A stretch of 64,000 bases of DNA from Sulfurovum sp. (GCA_002733215.1 NVUY01000008.1:31730-95729), one strand, 5' to 3'; positions 35,049 to 45,216 are shown, numbered from the stretch's first letter. Notes: a model not told the origin generated them from the letters alone. Numbers and translations: made by a program.

Positions 35049-36624
35049 CTGTACTTTCTTTCATTGGCAGTATAATTGTAAACAATGCACAATGCTCAAA
35101 TTTATTATTGTTTATTGTATAACAAACATTCTTGCATCTAATAATACCTTGCATATGTTTCTCTATAATCTGTTGGGACATATAAAGTCCTAGTCCAGTA
35201 CCGTTACTTTTGTATTTTGTGGTGAAGTACGGTTCGAAAATATGAGGTAAAATATCTTTTTTGATACCTCCACCATTGTCAATGATATATATAAAAATTT
35301 TTTGGTTGACTTCTTTAGCAATAATCTCTATAAATTTTTCACCTTCTATGCTACCTAGGGCATCTTCTGCATTGGCGATAATATTTAAAAAAACATGTGA
35401 AAGCTCATTATAGTAAGTATGTAGTTTAATCGTATCAGAAATTTTTATGGAAACCTTTATTTTACGTTGTTCAAGAATATATTTTGAGAGAGTAAGTGAG
35501 TGTTTTATAACTGATTTTAAAGAAAAAGACTCTTTTTCTTTTGTAGGTTTGAAAAAGTTTTGGAAGTTTTCAAGTGTATCTGACATATTTTCTGCCAAGA
35601 GTAATGCATCAATAACTTTACTATTTATGATTTCTGGCGTGAGTTTCCCCAGTTCCATTTTACTCTGAACCCCTTGTATGATCATCATCATTGAACCTAA
35701 AGGTTGTCTCCATTGGTGGGCTATATTTGCTATCATCTCTCCCATGCTTGCGAGTCTTGCCTGTTGAAACATAAGAGTGTCTTTTTTTCTTGAGTTTTCT
35801 ACTTCTTTTTTTATTTTTATTTCTAGTGTATCATTTAGTTTTTGCAAAGCTTCTGTCTTTTCTAATACATCACCTTGGAGTGTAAAGTGTAATTTTTTGA
35901 AGTTCGAGATAATAAAGGCAGAGAGTAGAGCAGAAAATAAAAATACAAGAACAATAGATATATTTAAAATTAATGATAATAAATCAAAGATTTTATTTGT
36001 ATCACGCTTTTCTTGAATAGCCATATTGAGGTCATAATTGGTCAAACTAGTAATATAGATAGAAAGGGAATTAATTTCATAGTTCATTTCTTCCATATAA
36101 AAAGATAGATCCTTTACTTGTGTATAAGGATTAAATATTTCATTTAATAGACGAGTAATTCTTTTTTGTTTCTTTTCTATGTTTTTTATAATACTTTGTT
36201 GTAAGATGATATTTGGTTTTTCTCCGTTCATGATAAATATTTTTTTAATCATAGCATTAAGCCAAGAGATTTGGTATTCTTCTGAAGATATAATTTTATT
36301 ATAATTAGACCAATTTTTTTCTATAAGTTGTCTTGCAAGGGTAATAACTTCTGCACTTTGTTGTAAATTTATGATATTCTTTTGCATATCATTGAGTGTT
36401 TCATTGATATTCACTATATAGGTATCTTTAATGTTCTCAAGCCTGATGATGGATTTTGTTCTTTTTTCAAAAAGAAGATCATAATCATTTTTTATAGTGT
36501 AAATTGAGACTTGAGATAAGAAAATAATGGAAATCATCCCTCCCATAATAATAAAGAGTAAAAAAGCACTTTTGTACCCAAAAGAGATAGCATCTAAAGC
36601 TTGCAGTATTTTTTTAATTTTCAT
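35038..36624 (-). CDS. Membrane sensor histidine kinase
   Basis: A 528-residue kinase. TM1 is at about 15-37 and a periplasmic helical region of about 180 residues runs to TM2 at about 215-240. A coiled coil then leads to the H-box N-I-A-H-Q-W-R-Q-P-L (H303), the N-box L-N-I-I-A-N-A-E-D-A-L, D-N-G-G-G-I and G-T-G-L-G-L-Y-M-S. There is no PAS or recognisable sensor fold, which fits ligand input through the periplasmic binding protein encoded just upstream. ATG 36624 overlaps that gene's end by 11 bp; earlier in-frame ATGs lie inside it. Confidence 0.85.
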   Translation of the reverse strand: MKIKKILQALDAISFGYKSAFLLFIIMGGMISIIFLSQVSIYTIKNDYDLLFEKRTKSIIRLENIKDTYIVNINETLNDMQKNIINLQQSAEVITLARQLIEKNWSNYNKIISSEEYQISWLNAMIKKIFIMNGEKPNIILQQSIIKNIEKKQKRITRLLNEIFNPYTQVKDLSFYMEEMNYEINSLSIYITSLTNYDLNMAIQEKRDTNKIFDLLSLILNISIVLVFLFSALLSAFIISNFKKLHFTLQGDVLEKTEALQKLNDTLEIKIKKEVENSRKKDTLMFQQARLASMGEMIANIAHQWRQPLGSMMMIIQGVQSKMELGKLTPEIINSKVIDALLLAENMSDTLENFQNFFKPTKEKESFSLKSVIKHSLTLSKYILEQRKIKVSIKISDTIKLHTYYNELSHVFLNIIANAEDALGSIEGEKFIEIIAKEVNQKIFIYIIDNGGGIKKDILPHIFEPYFTTKYKSNGTGLGLYMSQQIIEKHMQGIIRCKNVCYTINNNKFEHCALFTIILPMKESTDDK

Positions 36625-37765
36625 GATAGACTTCTTTAAAATGACCATCTTCATAGGTGTAGAGATAAACACTGTTTAATAGTTGATTGTTAATGTAATT
36701 GAGTTTAAGACCCTCTAGAGAATTTTCTGGTAATGATGAGAGAGCTTGTATAAATTTTTTTCTTGTAGTAGTACCTTTGATACTTTTTAAAGCAGTGACT
36801 GTGCTTTTTGCTGCAAGAAATGCTTCTAATGAGATAAAACCTAACTCTTTTTGATAGCCATAATGATGCATAAGTTTTAGGTATTCTTCTACAACGGGTA
36901 TTGTGGAGTCTTTATAATAGGGTACTACCTGTGAAAATAGAAGGTTATCAGTATGGTTGTTTAATCCCTTGACCATAGCATCTGCGTTACCAAAAGAGAT
37001 ATTACAAAAAAGAGTATCTTTAAAGGTTTTATTTTTCCTTGACGTTTGTATGAAGAGAGCATTGGCCTTGTTCGCACCTATCATTAAAATGGCCTCAGGG
37101 TTACTTTCTTTTATCTCTCTAAAAGCATGATGAATGGAAAGCGTATTCCGTTTATAGGTTCCTTCTCCTTTTAAAGTGAGATTTCTTTCTTGAAGGGCAT
37201 TAAGTAAAGAAACGTAACCTTCTTCTCCATAATCATCATTTTGATAAAATACTGCAAACTTTTTAATACCTTTTTCTTCATAAAGGTATTGCACGATAGC
37301 ATTAATTTCATCTTGATATGAAGATCTGAAATTAACAATATTTTTTGAAGCGTGATGACGTAAAAAAGAGGCACCTGTAAAGGGGGCAATAAATGGTATA
37401 TTGGAGGTATTAATAAGGGGCAATATTTTTTTAGTAGTTGGTGTACCGACAAAAGCAAAAAAAGCAAAAATATCTTTTTTTTGAAGTAATTTTACATTTT
37501 CAAGGGTCAGTTCAGGCTCATATTTATCATCGAGCACTAGTAGCTCTATTTGTTGAGTAAGAAGATGATGCTCGTTGGCATATCTAAAGTAACTATCTGC
37601 ACCAGCGTAAACAGCATCCCCCCAATTACGCATAATCCCACTTTGTGGTAAAGATAGACCTAATTTAATAACATCCCCTTCAAATGTTTTTTCATCAACA
37701 CTAAAATATGAAAAAAAGATACTCGTAAGAATGAGTATGGGTATGATGATTTTATATTTCCACAT
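36614..37765 (-). CDS. Periplasmic binding protein (Leu/Ile/Val type) linked to the kinase
   Basis: A 383-residue protein with an N-terminal signal or anchor (about 5-22) and a type I periplasmic-binding fold: I-K-L-G-L-S-L-P-Q-S-G (33-43), then F-A-F-V-G-T-P-T-T-K and I-A-P-F-T-G-A. No ABC permease or ATPase gene is nearby. Instead it forms an operon with a histidine kinase and response regulator, so it probably serves as the ligand-sensing subunit of a three-component system. The ligand is unknown; the adjacent fdh genes make formate or a related metabolite one guess. Confidence 0.8.
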   Translation of the reverse strand: MWKYKIIIPILILTSIFFSYFSVDEKTFEGDVIKLGLSLPQSGIMRNWGDAVYAGADSYFRYANEHHLLTQQIELLVLDDKYEPELTLENVKLLQKKDIFAFFAFVGTPTTKKILPLINTSNIPFIAPFTGASFLRHHASKNIVNFRSSYQDEINAIVQYLYEEKGIKKFAVFYQNDDYGEEGYVSLLNALQERNLTLKGEGTYKRNTLSIHHAFREIKESNPEAILMIGANKANALFIQTSRKNKTFKDTLFCNISFGNADAMVKGLNNHTDNLLFSQVVPYYKDSTIPVVEEYLKLMHHYGYQKELGFISLEAFLAAKSTVTALKSIKGTTTRKKFIQALSSLPENSLEGLKLNYINNQLLNSVYLYTYEDGHFKEVYHEN

Positions 37766-37821
37766 AGAAATCCTTATAAAAGATTATAGATTAGATTGGC
37801 AGGTTGACAATTAAACATGTA

Positions 37822-37839
37822 GGTAAAAAATAATTTACC
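37822..37839. promoter_or_regulatory. GGTAAA-type operator-like site C1
   Basis: GGTAAAAAATAATTTACC, part of a 20-bp block with 7-bp arms (AGGTAAA/TTTACCT). It is the exact reverse complement of site A at 24644. It lies between the divergent sensor operon and fdh operon. Confidence 0.5.
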
Positions 37840-37977
37840 TGTTATAAAATTAACTTATTTATTTTGTAATTACATAGGTATTTTAGCTTTATAAGCTAAA
37901 TATACCCATATTTTAGAACTTAAATAAGGATAAAATAGCGTATTTAAAGAATACTAAAGCAACTAGTATATAGAATA

Positions 37978-37995
37978 GGTAAATAATTATTTAAC
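37978..37995. promoter_or_regulatory. GGTAAA-type operator-like site C2
   Basis: GGTAAATAATTATTTAAC, a near-perfect palindrome (one mismatch) ending 16 bp before the fdh operon ATG, 156 bp from site C1. Confidence 0.45.
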
Positions 37996-38011
37996 ACTTT
38001 GGAGTATAACT

Positions 38012-39691
38012 ATGGAAAAAGAGTATCTTTTTAGGTATGACTCAGCGATGGAGTTTCCTTTAGACGAGAGTATTGAGACGGTAAATAGCCTGGATAGTGG
38101 TAATTATCTCATCTCAAATGTACAAACCCCTTATGCAGAAGTATATGCACCTGAAATCAATTTTTATATCAAGCACAGTAGTGATGAGTTATCTAAAAAG
38201 ATTCAAAATGTTAAGACTCTGTATGATATTAGGCTTGCAGCATATGAACTTGCAGAAGATTTTGACTACACTGCACCCGTAGGCAATAAACTTATTGTTG
38301 TATCAGACACAGAGATTAAAGAGCTTCAAGAGCAGTTTAAGAAAGATGGTTTGGTAGTTATAAGGGTACCAGCATCAAGTATACTTGATGTAACTGGGCA
38401 TATAGGGAAACTTCTTGTTTCTTTAAAAAAAGATGGTGAGCACTTAGAAGTTGAGACAGACCAGATAATTTGGTCCGATGCACCTCATTTCGCAATGAAG
38501 CAAAGTGGTGTTTATGACCCAAATGATATTGGGTTAGATGAAGCCTGTATAAAAGTGAGAGACAATCATGGTGAGTTTAACTATAAGAATATTATTAAGT
38601 ATGACTCAACTATCTGTCAGTATCATGAAAGACAAACAGAAATCTGTGGTAGGTGTGCAGATGTCTGTCCTACGGTAGCTATTGTAAAGATAGATGAAAC
38701 AAAACATTTGGGCTTTTCAGATGTTGATTGTCATGGTTGTGGAGGGTGTATCTCTGTTTGTCCATCTGGAGCCTTAGATTATACACAAATGAATAGAGAC
38801 TCTTTTTCTGAGATAGCTTCTTTTTATACAGATAAAATCCCTCTTATTGTACCCCGTAAAATGTCACTAGAAAACTTGAATCTAACAATGAAAGAAAATG
38901 TACTTCCTTTTCCTGTCGAGGGAGAAAAGTATTTACATGAGGTACATTTTTTAACCTTACTCCAAAAAAGCGGTAATCCTCTCATCTTCTATACAGATTT
39001 GATTGCTAAGGGTACAGGGGATGCAATTGATCTACTTAATGAAATTTTTGCAAGAAAGTATGGAAAAAAAGCTATTTATACGTGTGAAACCACTGAAGAA
39101 TTAGAACAGGCATTTGCAGAAGCTGAAAATATAGAAGAGTGTAAGTTTGACATGGTTGATGATGGCATGATGAAAAGAGAAATCTTCACCCATAGACTTT
39201 CACATCTTGTTGGTGAAGATGATTTAGGGATTGTCCGTACAAAAGAGCATATACACTACGGGACTATTAAAATAAACCAGGATGCCTGTACGCTCTGTCT
39301 TAGTTGTGTAGGTGCATGTAACGTAAACGCTCTCACCTCACATGCAGAAGATAACACCTTGAGATTTAATCCTTCCATGTGTACCAATTGTGGGTACTGT
39401 GAATATATATGTCCAGAGAAAGATTGTTTAGAAGTTGTTTATGACGAAATGGCTTTAGATAAAAATTACTTTAGGCGTAATGTTATGGCGTCAGATACAT
39501 TATTCGCCTGTGTAGAGTGTGGTGTAGAGTTCGCAACTACAAAATCTATAGAAAAAATAGCAGCGATTATGGCTCCTATTTTTGCAGGTGATGAAACAAA
39601 AGTAAGGTCTCTTTATTGCTGTGCAGACTGCAAACCTAAAATTACTATGCAAGCATTTCTAGATCAAAAAAATAAAAGTGAGAACGTATGA
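38012..39691 (+). CDS. Polyferredoxin of the formate dehydrogenase operon
   Basis: A 559-residue protein with four 4Fe-4S-type cysteine clusters: C-G-R-C-A-D-V-C-P, C-H-G-C-G-G-C-I-S-V-C-P, C-T-L-C-L-S-C-V-G-A-C-N and C-T-N-C-G-Y-C-E-Y-I-C-P. A C-terminal C-V-E-C...C-C-A-D-C zinc-like pair follows. No signal peptide is seen, so it is cytoplasmic. It has the same type and position as the ferredoxin gene heading Campylobacter fdh operons, where it is thought to assist FdhA maturation or electron flow. GGAG lies 8 bp before the ATG; torD follows with a 4-bp overlap. Confidence 0.8.
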   Translation: MEKEYLFRYDSAMEFPLDESIETVNSLDSGNYLISNVQTPYAEVYAPEINFYIKHSSDELSKKIQNVKTLYDIRLAAYELAEDFDYTAPVGNKLIVVSDTEIKELQEQFKKDGLVVIRVPASSILDVTGHIGKLLVSLKKDGEHLEVETDQIIWSDAPHFAMKQSGVYDPNDIGLDEACIKVRDNHGEFNYKNIIKYDSTICQYHERQTEICGRCADVCPTVAIVKIDETKHLGFSDVDCHGCGGCISVCPSGALDYTQMNRDSFSEIASFYTDKIPLIVPRKMSLENLNLTMKENVLPFPVEGEKYLHEVHFLTLLQKSGNPLIFYTDLIAKGTGDAIDLLNEIFARKYGKKAIYTCETTEELEQAFAEAENIEECKFDMVDDGMMKREIFTHRLSHLVGEDDLGIVRTKEHIHYGTIKINQDACTLCLSCVGACNVNALTSHAEDNTLRFNPSMCTNCGYCEYICPEKDCLEVVYDEMALDKNYFRRNVMASDTLFACVECGVEFATTKSIEKIAAIMAPIFAGDETKVRSLYCCADCKPKITMQAFLDQKNKSENV

Positions 39692-40452
39692 ATAAGCAAG
39701 AATTGAATCCAGCAAGAGCCCTTTATTACGGATTATTTAGTAAACTGTTTGTCTTTACTGAAAGTGAAGATCGACATGAGGGGATAGAAGAAATACTTTC
39801 TATTCTAATTGACAATCCAATAGATAGCAATTCAGAAGAAGCATTAAAAGAGATTAGAGACTTTTATTTATCAAAAGGGTCGAATGCAATAAGCGATGAG
39901 TTTGATGCTATTTTTCATAGCCCAGAAGGTGATGTCATTCGTAATACAGCATCAATTTATTGCGATGGTGTTGAAAGTGGTAAAAAAACACTAGAAGTAA
40001 AAAAGTTTTTAGCAAAAACAAAAATAAGAAGAAATGAAAAAACATTTAAAGAGCCAGAAGACAGTGTAGGTTTTTTAGTGACCTTTATGTATGAATTAAT
40101 AGAGTTAATCATTATGGGAGAAGAGTCATACGGTACGGTACAGCATTGTCTTTATGTTGAAGTGATTAATGAGTTTATTGATGAGTTTATTGAAAATATA
40201 TATGAAACTGAACAATCAAATGTCTATAAATCAGTAGCTGTTGTATTTAATACATTTATAACATTTGAAAGACTTTATTTTGATGTACAAAAACCTTTAC
40301 CTCGGGTAAAAGAAGAATCGATTAGTTGTGAATCTATCAGCGATGAAGAAGCGGCAAGAAGGATGAAAAACAGAATTGAAAAGTCTGCTGCATCATTACA
40401 ACAAAGTTGTGCATTGGAAGATGAATATTTTGAAAAACACAGTGAGGACTAG
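39688..40452 (+). CDS. TorD/DmsD-family molybdoenzyme chaperone
   Basis: A 254-residue helical protein of the TorD group: A-R-A-L-Y-Y-G-L-F-S-K-L-F near the start and the mid-protein E-P-E-D-S-V-G-F-L-V-T-F-M-Y-E-L, corresponding to the E-P-x-D-H motif of redox-enzyme maturation proteins. It should bind the Tat leader of FdhA and hold the apo-enzyme until Moco is inserted. It overlaps the ferredoxin stop by 4 bp and is followed by a hairpin before the next gene. Confidence 0.8.
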   Translation: MNKQELNPARALYYGLFSKLFVFTESEDRHEGIEEILSILIDNPIDSNSEEALKEIRDFYLSKGSNAISDEFDAIFHSPEGDVIRNTASIYCDGVESGKKTLEVKKFLAKTKIRRNEKTFKEPEDSVGFLVTFMYELIELIIMGEESYGTVQHCLYVEVINEFIDEFIENIYETEQSNVYKSVAVVFNTFITFERLYFDVQKPLPRVKEESISCESISDEEAARRMKNRIEKSAASLQQSCALEDEYFEKHSED

Positions 40453-40465
40453 TAGCAAAGAGTTA

Positions 40466-40497
40466 CTAGTCAAGATAATTTAGGTTGTCTTGGCTAG
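40466..40497 (+). terminator. Intercistronic hairpin after the torD-like gene
   Basis: CTAGTCAAGATAA pairs with TTGTCTTGGCTAG over 13 bp (two G-T pairs) around loop TTTAGG. There is no T run, so it is more likely an mRNA processing or stability element separating the chaperone genes from the highly expressed fdh genes. Confidence 0.45.
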
Positions 40498-40536
40498 CCA
40501 CTTTGAATAAGGGGCAATTTATGAAAGGAGGACGAT

Positions 40537-40758
40537 ATGGATGATATGGTAGAAAAACGTAGAGGCTTTCTAAAGAAACTAGGTAAAGCAAGTGCAGTTG
40601 CTGCAGTAGGTACAACTGCAATTGCATTGGCAAGCAGCGGACACGAACGTAGTTATTCTGCAGACAGCAATGGTGTGGTTGTAGGTCAATCAAATAAAAA
40701 AGAGATAATCTACAAAAAAACAGCAATATGGGATGAATATTTAAGAACAGCCCTATAA
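40537..40758 (+). CDS. Small Tat-signal protein of formate dehydrogenase operon
   Basis: A 73-residue protein: K-R-R-G-F-L-K-K-L-G-K-A-S-A-V-A-A-V is a twin-arginine signal (about 7-33). The short mature part ends with I-I-Y-K-K-T-A-I-W-D-E-Y-L-R-T-A-L. No cofactor-binding residues are visible. Equivalent small genes precede fdhA in related genera and probably aid assembly or export of the periplasmic complex. AAAGGAGG lies 5 bp before ATG 40537, and fdhA begins 29 bp after the stop. Confidence 0.7.
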   Translation: MDDMVEKRRGFLKKLGKASAVAAVGTTAIALASSGHERSYSADSNGVVVGQSNKKEIIYKKTAIWDEYLRTAL

Positions 40759-40787
40759 CAATAAAAATATAAAGGAGATTAGTAGTT

Positions 40788-43646
40788 ATGGAAACAAATA
40801 CTAAAAATGCTCTTTCGTCAAAAGTTGGAAGACGTTCATTCCTTAGAATGGCGGCAATCGCTGGTGCCTTTGGGGCAACAAGTGCTTTTGCAACATCTAA
40901 CGTAACAAGAAAAGCGACGGAAGAAGAGATTAAAAACCCTTTCCCTGGATCTAAGCTAATTAAAACTATCTGTACATCATGTTCAGTAGGTTGTGGTGTT
41001 ATAGCAGAAGTTCAAAATGGAGTATGGGTAAGACAAGAGGTAGCACAAGATCACCCAATAAGTTTAGGTGGACACTGTTGTAAAGGTGCTGATATGATTG
41101 ATTTAGTCAGATCAGAAGTGAGACTTAAATATCCAATGGTAAAAGAAAATGGTCAATGGAAACGTATCAGTTGGGATACTGCACTTGACAGAATTACAAA
41201 GAAATTGGAAAGTTTAAGAAAAGAAGATGGACCAGATAGCACGATGTTTTTGGGTTCAGCAAAGTTTGGTACGGAACAGGCATATTACTTTAGAAAATTT
41301 GCTGCAATGTATGGAACAAACAATATAGATCACCAAGCTAGAATTTGACACAGCTCAACAGTCGCCGGTGTGGCGAATACATGGGGTTATGGAGCTATGA
41401 CAAATTCTCTTGGAGATATACAAAATACTAAAGCTATTATTATATTTGGTGCAAACCCAGCGGTCAATCACCCTGTAGGTTTTCAGCATTTCTTAAAAGC
41501 AAAAGAGCGTAATAATGCAAAAATTATTGTTATTGATCCAAGAATGACAAAAACAGCTGCAAAAGCAGATTTGTATGCACAGATAAGACCAGGAACCGAC
41601 ATACCATTTATGTATGGAATGTTGCATATTATCTTTAAAAATGGTTGGCATGACCAAAAGTTTATGGATGCTCGTGTCTATGGTATGGATGAAATTAAAG
41701 AAGAAGCTAAAAAATGGAATCCTGAAAAAGTGGCTGATGTCACAGGTGTACCAGCAGATAAGCTTATACAGATTACTAGATTGTATGCGAAATCTACGCC
41801 AGGTACTCTAGTTTGGGCAATGGGTCTTACACAACACTCAATTGGTTCCTCGAACACTAGATTGGCTCCAATCTTACAACTTGCACTTGGTAACTTGGGT
41901 GTAGAAGGTGGAGGATGTAATATTCTTAGAGGTCATGATAATGTACAAGGTGCAACAGACATGTGTTGTCTTTCTCACACATTGCCAGGTTATTATGGTC
42001 TTAGTAAAGGTTCATGGGGATACTTCGCTAAATCATGGGGTGTAGATTATGAATGGCTCAAAGGCAGATTTAAATCTGAAGAGATGATGGGTGAGAAAGG
42101 ATTTACCCTTGCGAGATGGTATGCAGGTGTACTTGCAGGGAAACCAGGTGAAGATAAAATTAAAAATGCTGGTACAAACTTAAAAGCACTCGTTGTTTTG
42201 GGTAATGGTATTACTGCTATTGCACAACAGGCAAAAGTAAAAGAAGCACTAGATAACCTTGAACTTATTGTACTTGCAGATCCATTCTTAAATGAAGGTG
42301 CAATTTTAACAGATAAGCAAAATGATGTATTTGTCTTACCCGCGGCAACACAGTTTGAAACATCAGGTTCTGTGACAGCTACTAACCGTGCGGCACAGTG
42401 GAGAAACAAAGTTATAGACCCTCTTTATGAGTCTAAAACAGACCATGACATCATCTTTGAACTGGCTAAAAGACTTGGCTTCTACGATGAGCTGACAAAA
42501 GGTATGCTTCTTAAGGATGACCCAAAAACTGCTAAACCAGTAAAAGTCAAAGATGAGTTCCAATGGCCCGAAGATGCTACCGATGAGATAGCAAGAACCA
42601 TTAAAACCATTGGTCTTACTGGTTGGACAGCAGAGAGACTTAAAAAGCACTCTGAAAACTGGCATATGTTTGATGAAGTAAGCGGCAGAGGACATGGTCC
42701 GATGAAGGGTGAGTATTATGGATTACCTTGGCCTTGCTGGACAACAGAACACAGTGGAAGCCCAATACTTTATAATATTAATCGTTCAGTAGCAGAAGGC
42801 GGCATGGGCTTCAGGAATAGATTTGGTCTTGAACGAGAAGGTGTGAATTTACTTGCAGAAAAAGGTTCTGCACCAAAAGGTTCTGCAAATAAAGATGGTT
42901 ATCCTGAAATTAATGCTGAAAACATTGAAGAAGTACTTGGTATTACTTTGACAGCTAAAGAAAAAAGCTTGATTGGTAAGAACTGGAAAGTAGATACCAG
43001 CGGTATCATCGCCCAGAAATGTATGGAACAGGGTATGGCACCTTATGGAAATGCAAAAGCAAGAGCGATTGTTTGGACATTCCCAGACCGGATACCTTTA
43101 CATAGAGAACCTTTACACTCGCCAAGACAAGATTTGACAAAAGATTACCCTGCTTATGAAGATAAGCCAAATCATTATAGGGTGGATACACAGTATATCT
43201 CTAAACAAACAGAGAAAGACTGGAGTAAAGAATTCCCAATAAACTTGGTTACCGGACGACTTGTAAATATGAATGGAGCAGGTGTAGAAACAAGAGCATC
43301 TAAGTATCTTGCCAAACTTACACCAGAAATGTTTTGTGATATTAACCCAGGACTTGCGGCAAACCATGGTATCAGAGATGGTGCAATGATGTGGGTACAT
43401 TCACCTGAGGGAACAAAAATTAAAGTGAAAGCTAAATATTCTCATTCTGTGAGTGAAGATAGAGTCTTCTTGCCATATCACTTTGCAGGATACTTTCAAG
43501 GCGAAGACAGAACGGGTAATTTCCCGCAAGGAACAAAGCCGTATGCCAGTGGAGAAAGTGCAAATACCGTTACCAACTATGGTTATGATATCGTCACTCA
43601 AATTCCTGAGACTAAAGGCGGATTATGCCGCATAGAAAAAGCGTAG
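40788..43646 (+). CDS. fdhA: Formate dehydrogenase catalytic subunit (Mo/W-bisPGD, selenocysteine)
   Basis: A 952-residue Tat-exported enzyme (G-R-R-S-F-L-R-M near residue 14) oxidising formate to CO2 at the periplasmic face. An N-terminal 4Fe-4S motif is C-T-S-C-S-V-G-C-G-V. The in-frame TGA at 41346-41348 is Sec187 in D-H-Q-A-R-I-U-H-S-S-T-V, the position of the Mo-ligating residue. A SECIS-like hairpin follows (41362-41376). Bis-MGD binding blocks continue to the C-terminus without interruption. It should pass electrons through FdhB and FdhC to quinone. Confidence 0.95.
41362..41376 (+). promoter_or_regulatory. SECIS hairpin in fdhA
   Basis: TCGCC-GGTGT-GGCGA, a 5-bp stem with a G-G-T-containing loop that starts 19 nt after the UGA, as SelB requires. 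Confidence 0.65.
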
Positions 43647-43656
43647 GAGGTGTGAA

Positions 43657-44265
43657 ATGAGTGATTACTATGCAAGAATGAAATTCTACTGTGATGAACA
43701 GAGATGTATCCAGTGTGATGGATGTTCTGTTGCATGTGCGGAAGCACATGAACTCCCAGTGGGTATAAGCAGAAGAAAAGTAATAACCTTAAATGAAGGG
43801 ATTGAAGGCAAAGAATTTTCTACCTCTGTAGCGTGTATGCATTGTACAGATGCTCCTTGTGAGCAAGTCTGTCCAGTGGATTGTTTCTACATTAGAGAAG
43901 ATGGTATTGTACTACACGATAAAGATGTTTGTATCGGTTGTGGATATTGTCTGTTTGCTTGTCCATTTGGTGCACCACAGTTTCCTCAAGATGGTGCCTT
44001 TGGTACTAAAGGAGCTATGGATAAATGTACTATGTGTGCAGGTGGTCCAGAAGAAACAAATAGTGCTAAAGAAAGAGAGCTTTACGGACAAAATAGAATT
44101 GCTGAAGGGAAAGTGCCGGTATGTGCTGCTATGTGTTCAACAAAAGCACTTCTTGTCGGTGATTCAGAGGATGTCTCTAGAGTTTATAGAGAAAGAGTAG
44201 CAGCCCGTGGACATGGTGTTCTTTCTGCACCATATGGCTGGGATACTGCATATGGAAACAAATAA
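43657..44265 (+). CDS. fdhB: Formate dehydrogenase iron-sulfur subunit
   Basis: A 202-residue protein with four cysteine groups binding 4Fe-4S clusters: C-I-Q-C-D-G-C-S-V-A-C, C-M-H-C-T-D-A-P-C-E-Q-V-C-P, C-I-G-C-G-Y-C-L-F-A-C-P and a split set C-T-M-C...C-A-A-M-C. There is no signal of its own; it would be exported with FdhA by its Tat leader. It wires FdhA to the cytochrome b subunit. AGGAGG precedes ATG 43657. Confidence 0.93.
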   Translation: MSDYYARMKFYCDEQRCIQCDGCSVACAEAHELPVGISRRKVITLNEGIEGKEFSTSVACMHCTDAPCEQVCPVDCFYIREDGIVLHDKDVCIGCGYCLFACPFGAPQFPQDGAFGTKGAMDKCTMCAGGPEETNSAKERELYGQNRIAEGKVPVCAAMCSTKALLVGDSEDVSRVYRERVAARGHGVLSAPYGWDTAYGNK

Positions 44266-45214
44266 AAGTTTTTTCAGTCAAAATAAGGCTTACATCTTAG
44301 TGAGTCTTGGGTTTATGGCACTAACCTATTGGTATTTTTGGCTGGCAACTATCTTTGATTTGAATTATGTATACCAATTTATATTGAGTATATTTCAAGG
44401 GGATATTTCAGGGCAACTTGTGCCCCTTGAAGATATGAATAGATATCAACAAATGGAAGCAGGTGTCTTTGGTCCACGATATGACACTATAGCTCCAGAA
44501 ATTACTAGAGCGTTTGAAGAACGTCAAGAATTATTACCTTATGTATTTGCAGTAGAGTTTGTTGCATTTACGATTGCTTTTATATTTTTAGGAAGAAAAA
44601 AAGCAGTTATTAGCAAACCAGACGATACAGTTTTGGTTTACTCTTTATTCCAAAGAGTGGTTTTACTGCTTAATATTGTTATCATGATTTATCTGTTTAT
44701 TACAGGTTTTTCCATCACCTTTGGAAACATTACTGGTGGCGGTGCCATTGCTTATTTTATGCGGTGGACCCATGAAATTGTAGGTCTTGGGTGGATTCCA
44801 ATATGGTTGATTTTGACTGTTATTGCTTTCAAAGACCACAAGTTTTTCAAAAGACCCAGTGGTAAGCTGTGGAATAAGATTTTCCTTAGAGGAAAATACA
44901 AGCCTATGTATAGGATTAACTATTATGCCTATGTGGCATTTGGTTTTTTACTTGCTTTAAGTGGTTTTCTCCTTTGGTTTATATTTCCAACGGCAGAGAA
45001 CTATGTACATGTCATTCAGTTTAGAAGACTGATGCTCTTTATGCACTTTATGGCAAGTGCCGTTATCTCATTTTTTATATTTGAGACGATTTATTCTTAT
45101 GTAATTGCAGTAAAAGGATATTTACCAGGTCTCATTACAGGTAGACTTCCTAGAGAATACTTAGAAGAACTTAGACCAGATGTGTTAGTAGAGATGGAAA
45201 AAGAAAATAACTAA
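44252..45214 (+). CDS. fdhC: Formate dehydrogenase cytochrome b subunit
   Basis: A 320-residue integral membrane protein with about five hydrophobic helices. Heme-b histidine candidates are in M-R-W-T-H-E-I-V-G-L-G-W and in L-F-M-H-F-M-A-S-A-V-I-S. It anchors FdhAB and delivers electrons to menaquinone. ATG 44252 (M-E-T-N-K-S-F-F) overlaps the end of fdhB by 14 bp; the frame is open to an ATG at 44207, which would add residues unlike the family start. A long periplasmic loop sits between helices 1 and 2. Confidence 0.88.
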   Translation: METNKSFFSQNKAYILVSLGFMALTYWYFWLATIFDLNYVYQFILSIFQGDISGQLVPLEDMNRYQQMEAGVFGPRYDTIAPEITRAFEERQELLPYVFAVEFVAFTIAFIFLGRKKAVISKPDDTVLVYSLFQRVVLLLNIVIMIYLFITGFSITFGNITGGGAIAYFMRWTHEIVGLGWIPIWLILTVIAFKDHKFFKRPSGKLWNKIFLRGKYKPMYRINYYAYVAFGFLLALSGFLLWFIFPTAENYVHVIQFRRLMLFMHFMASAVISFFIFETIYSYVIAVKGYLPGLITGRLPREYLEELRPDVLVEMEKENN

Positions 45215-45216
45215 TA

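Noticed and set aside
40788..41348. fdhA read as two separate or broken genes because of the TGA
   Set aside because: The TGA falls at the Mo-ligand position in D-H-Q-A-R-I-U-H, is followed by a SECIS hairpin, and the Sec machinery is nearby; one selenoprotein gene explains it.
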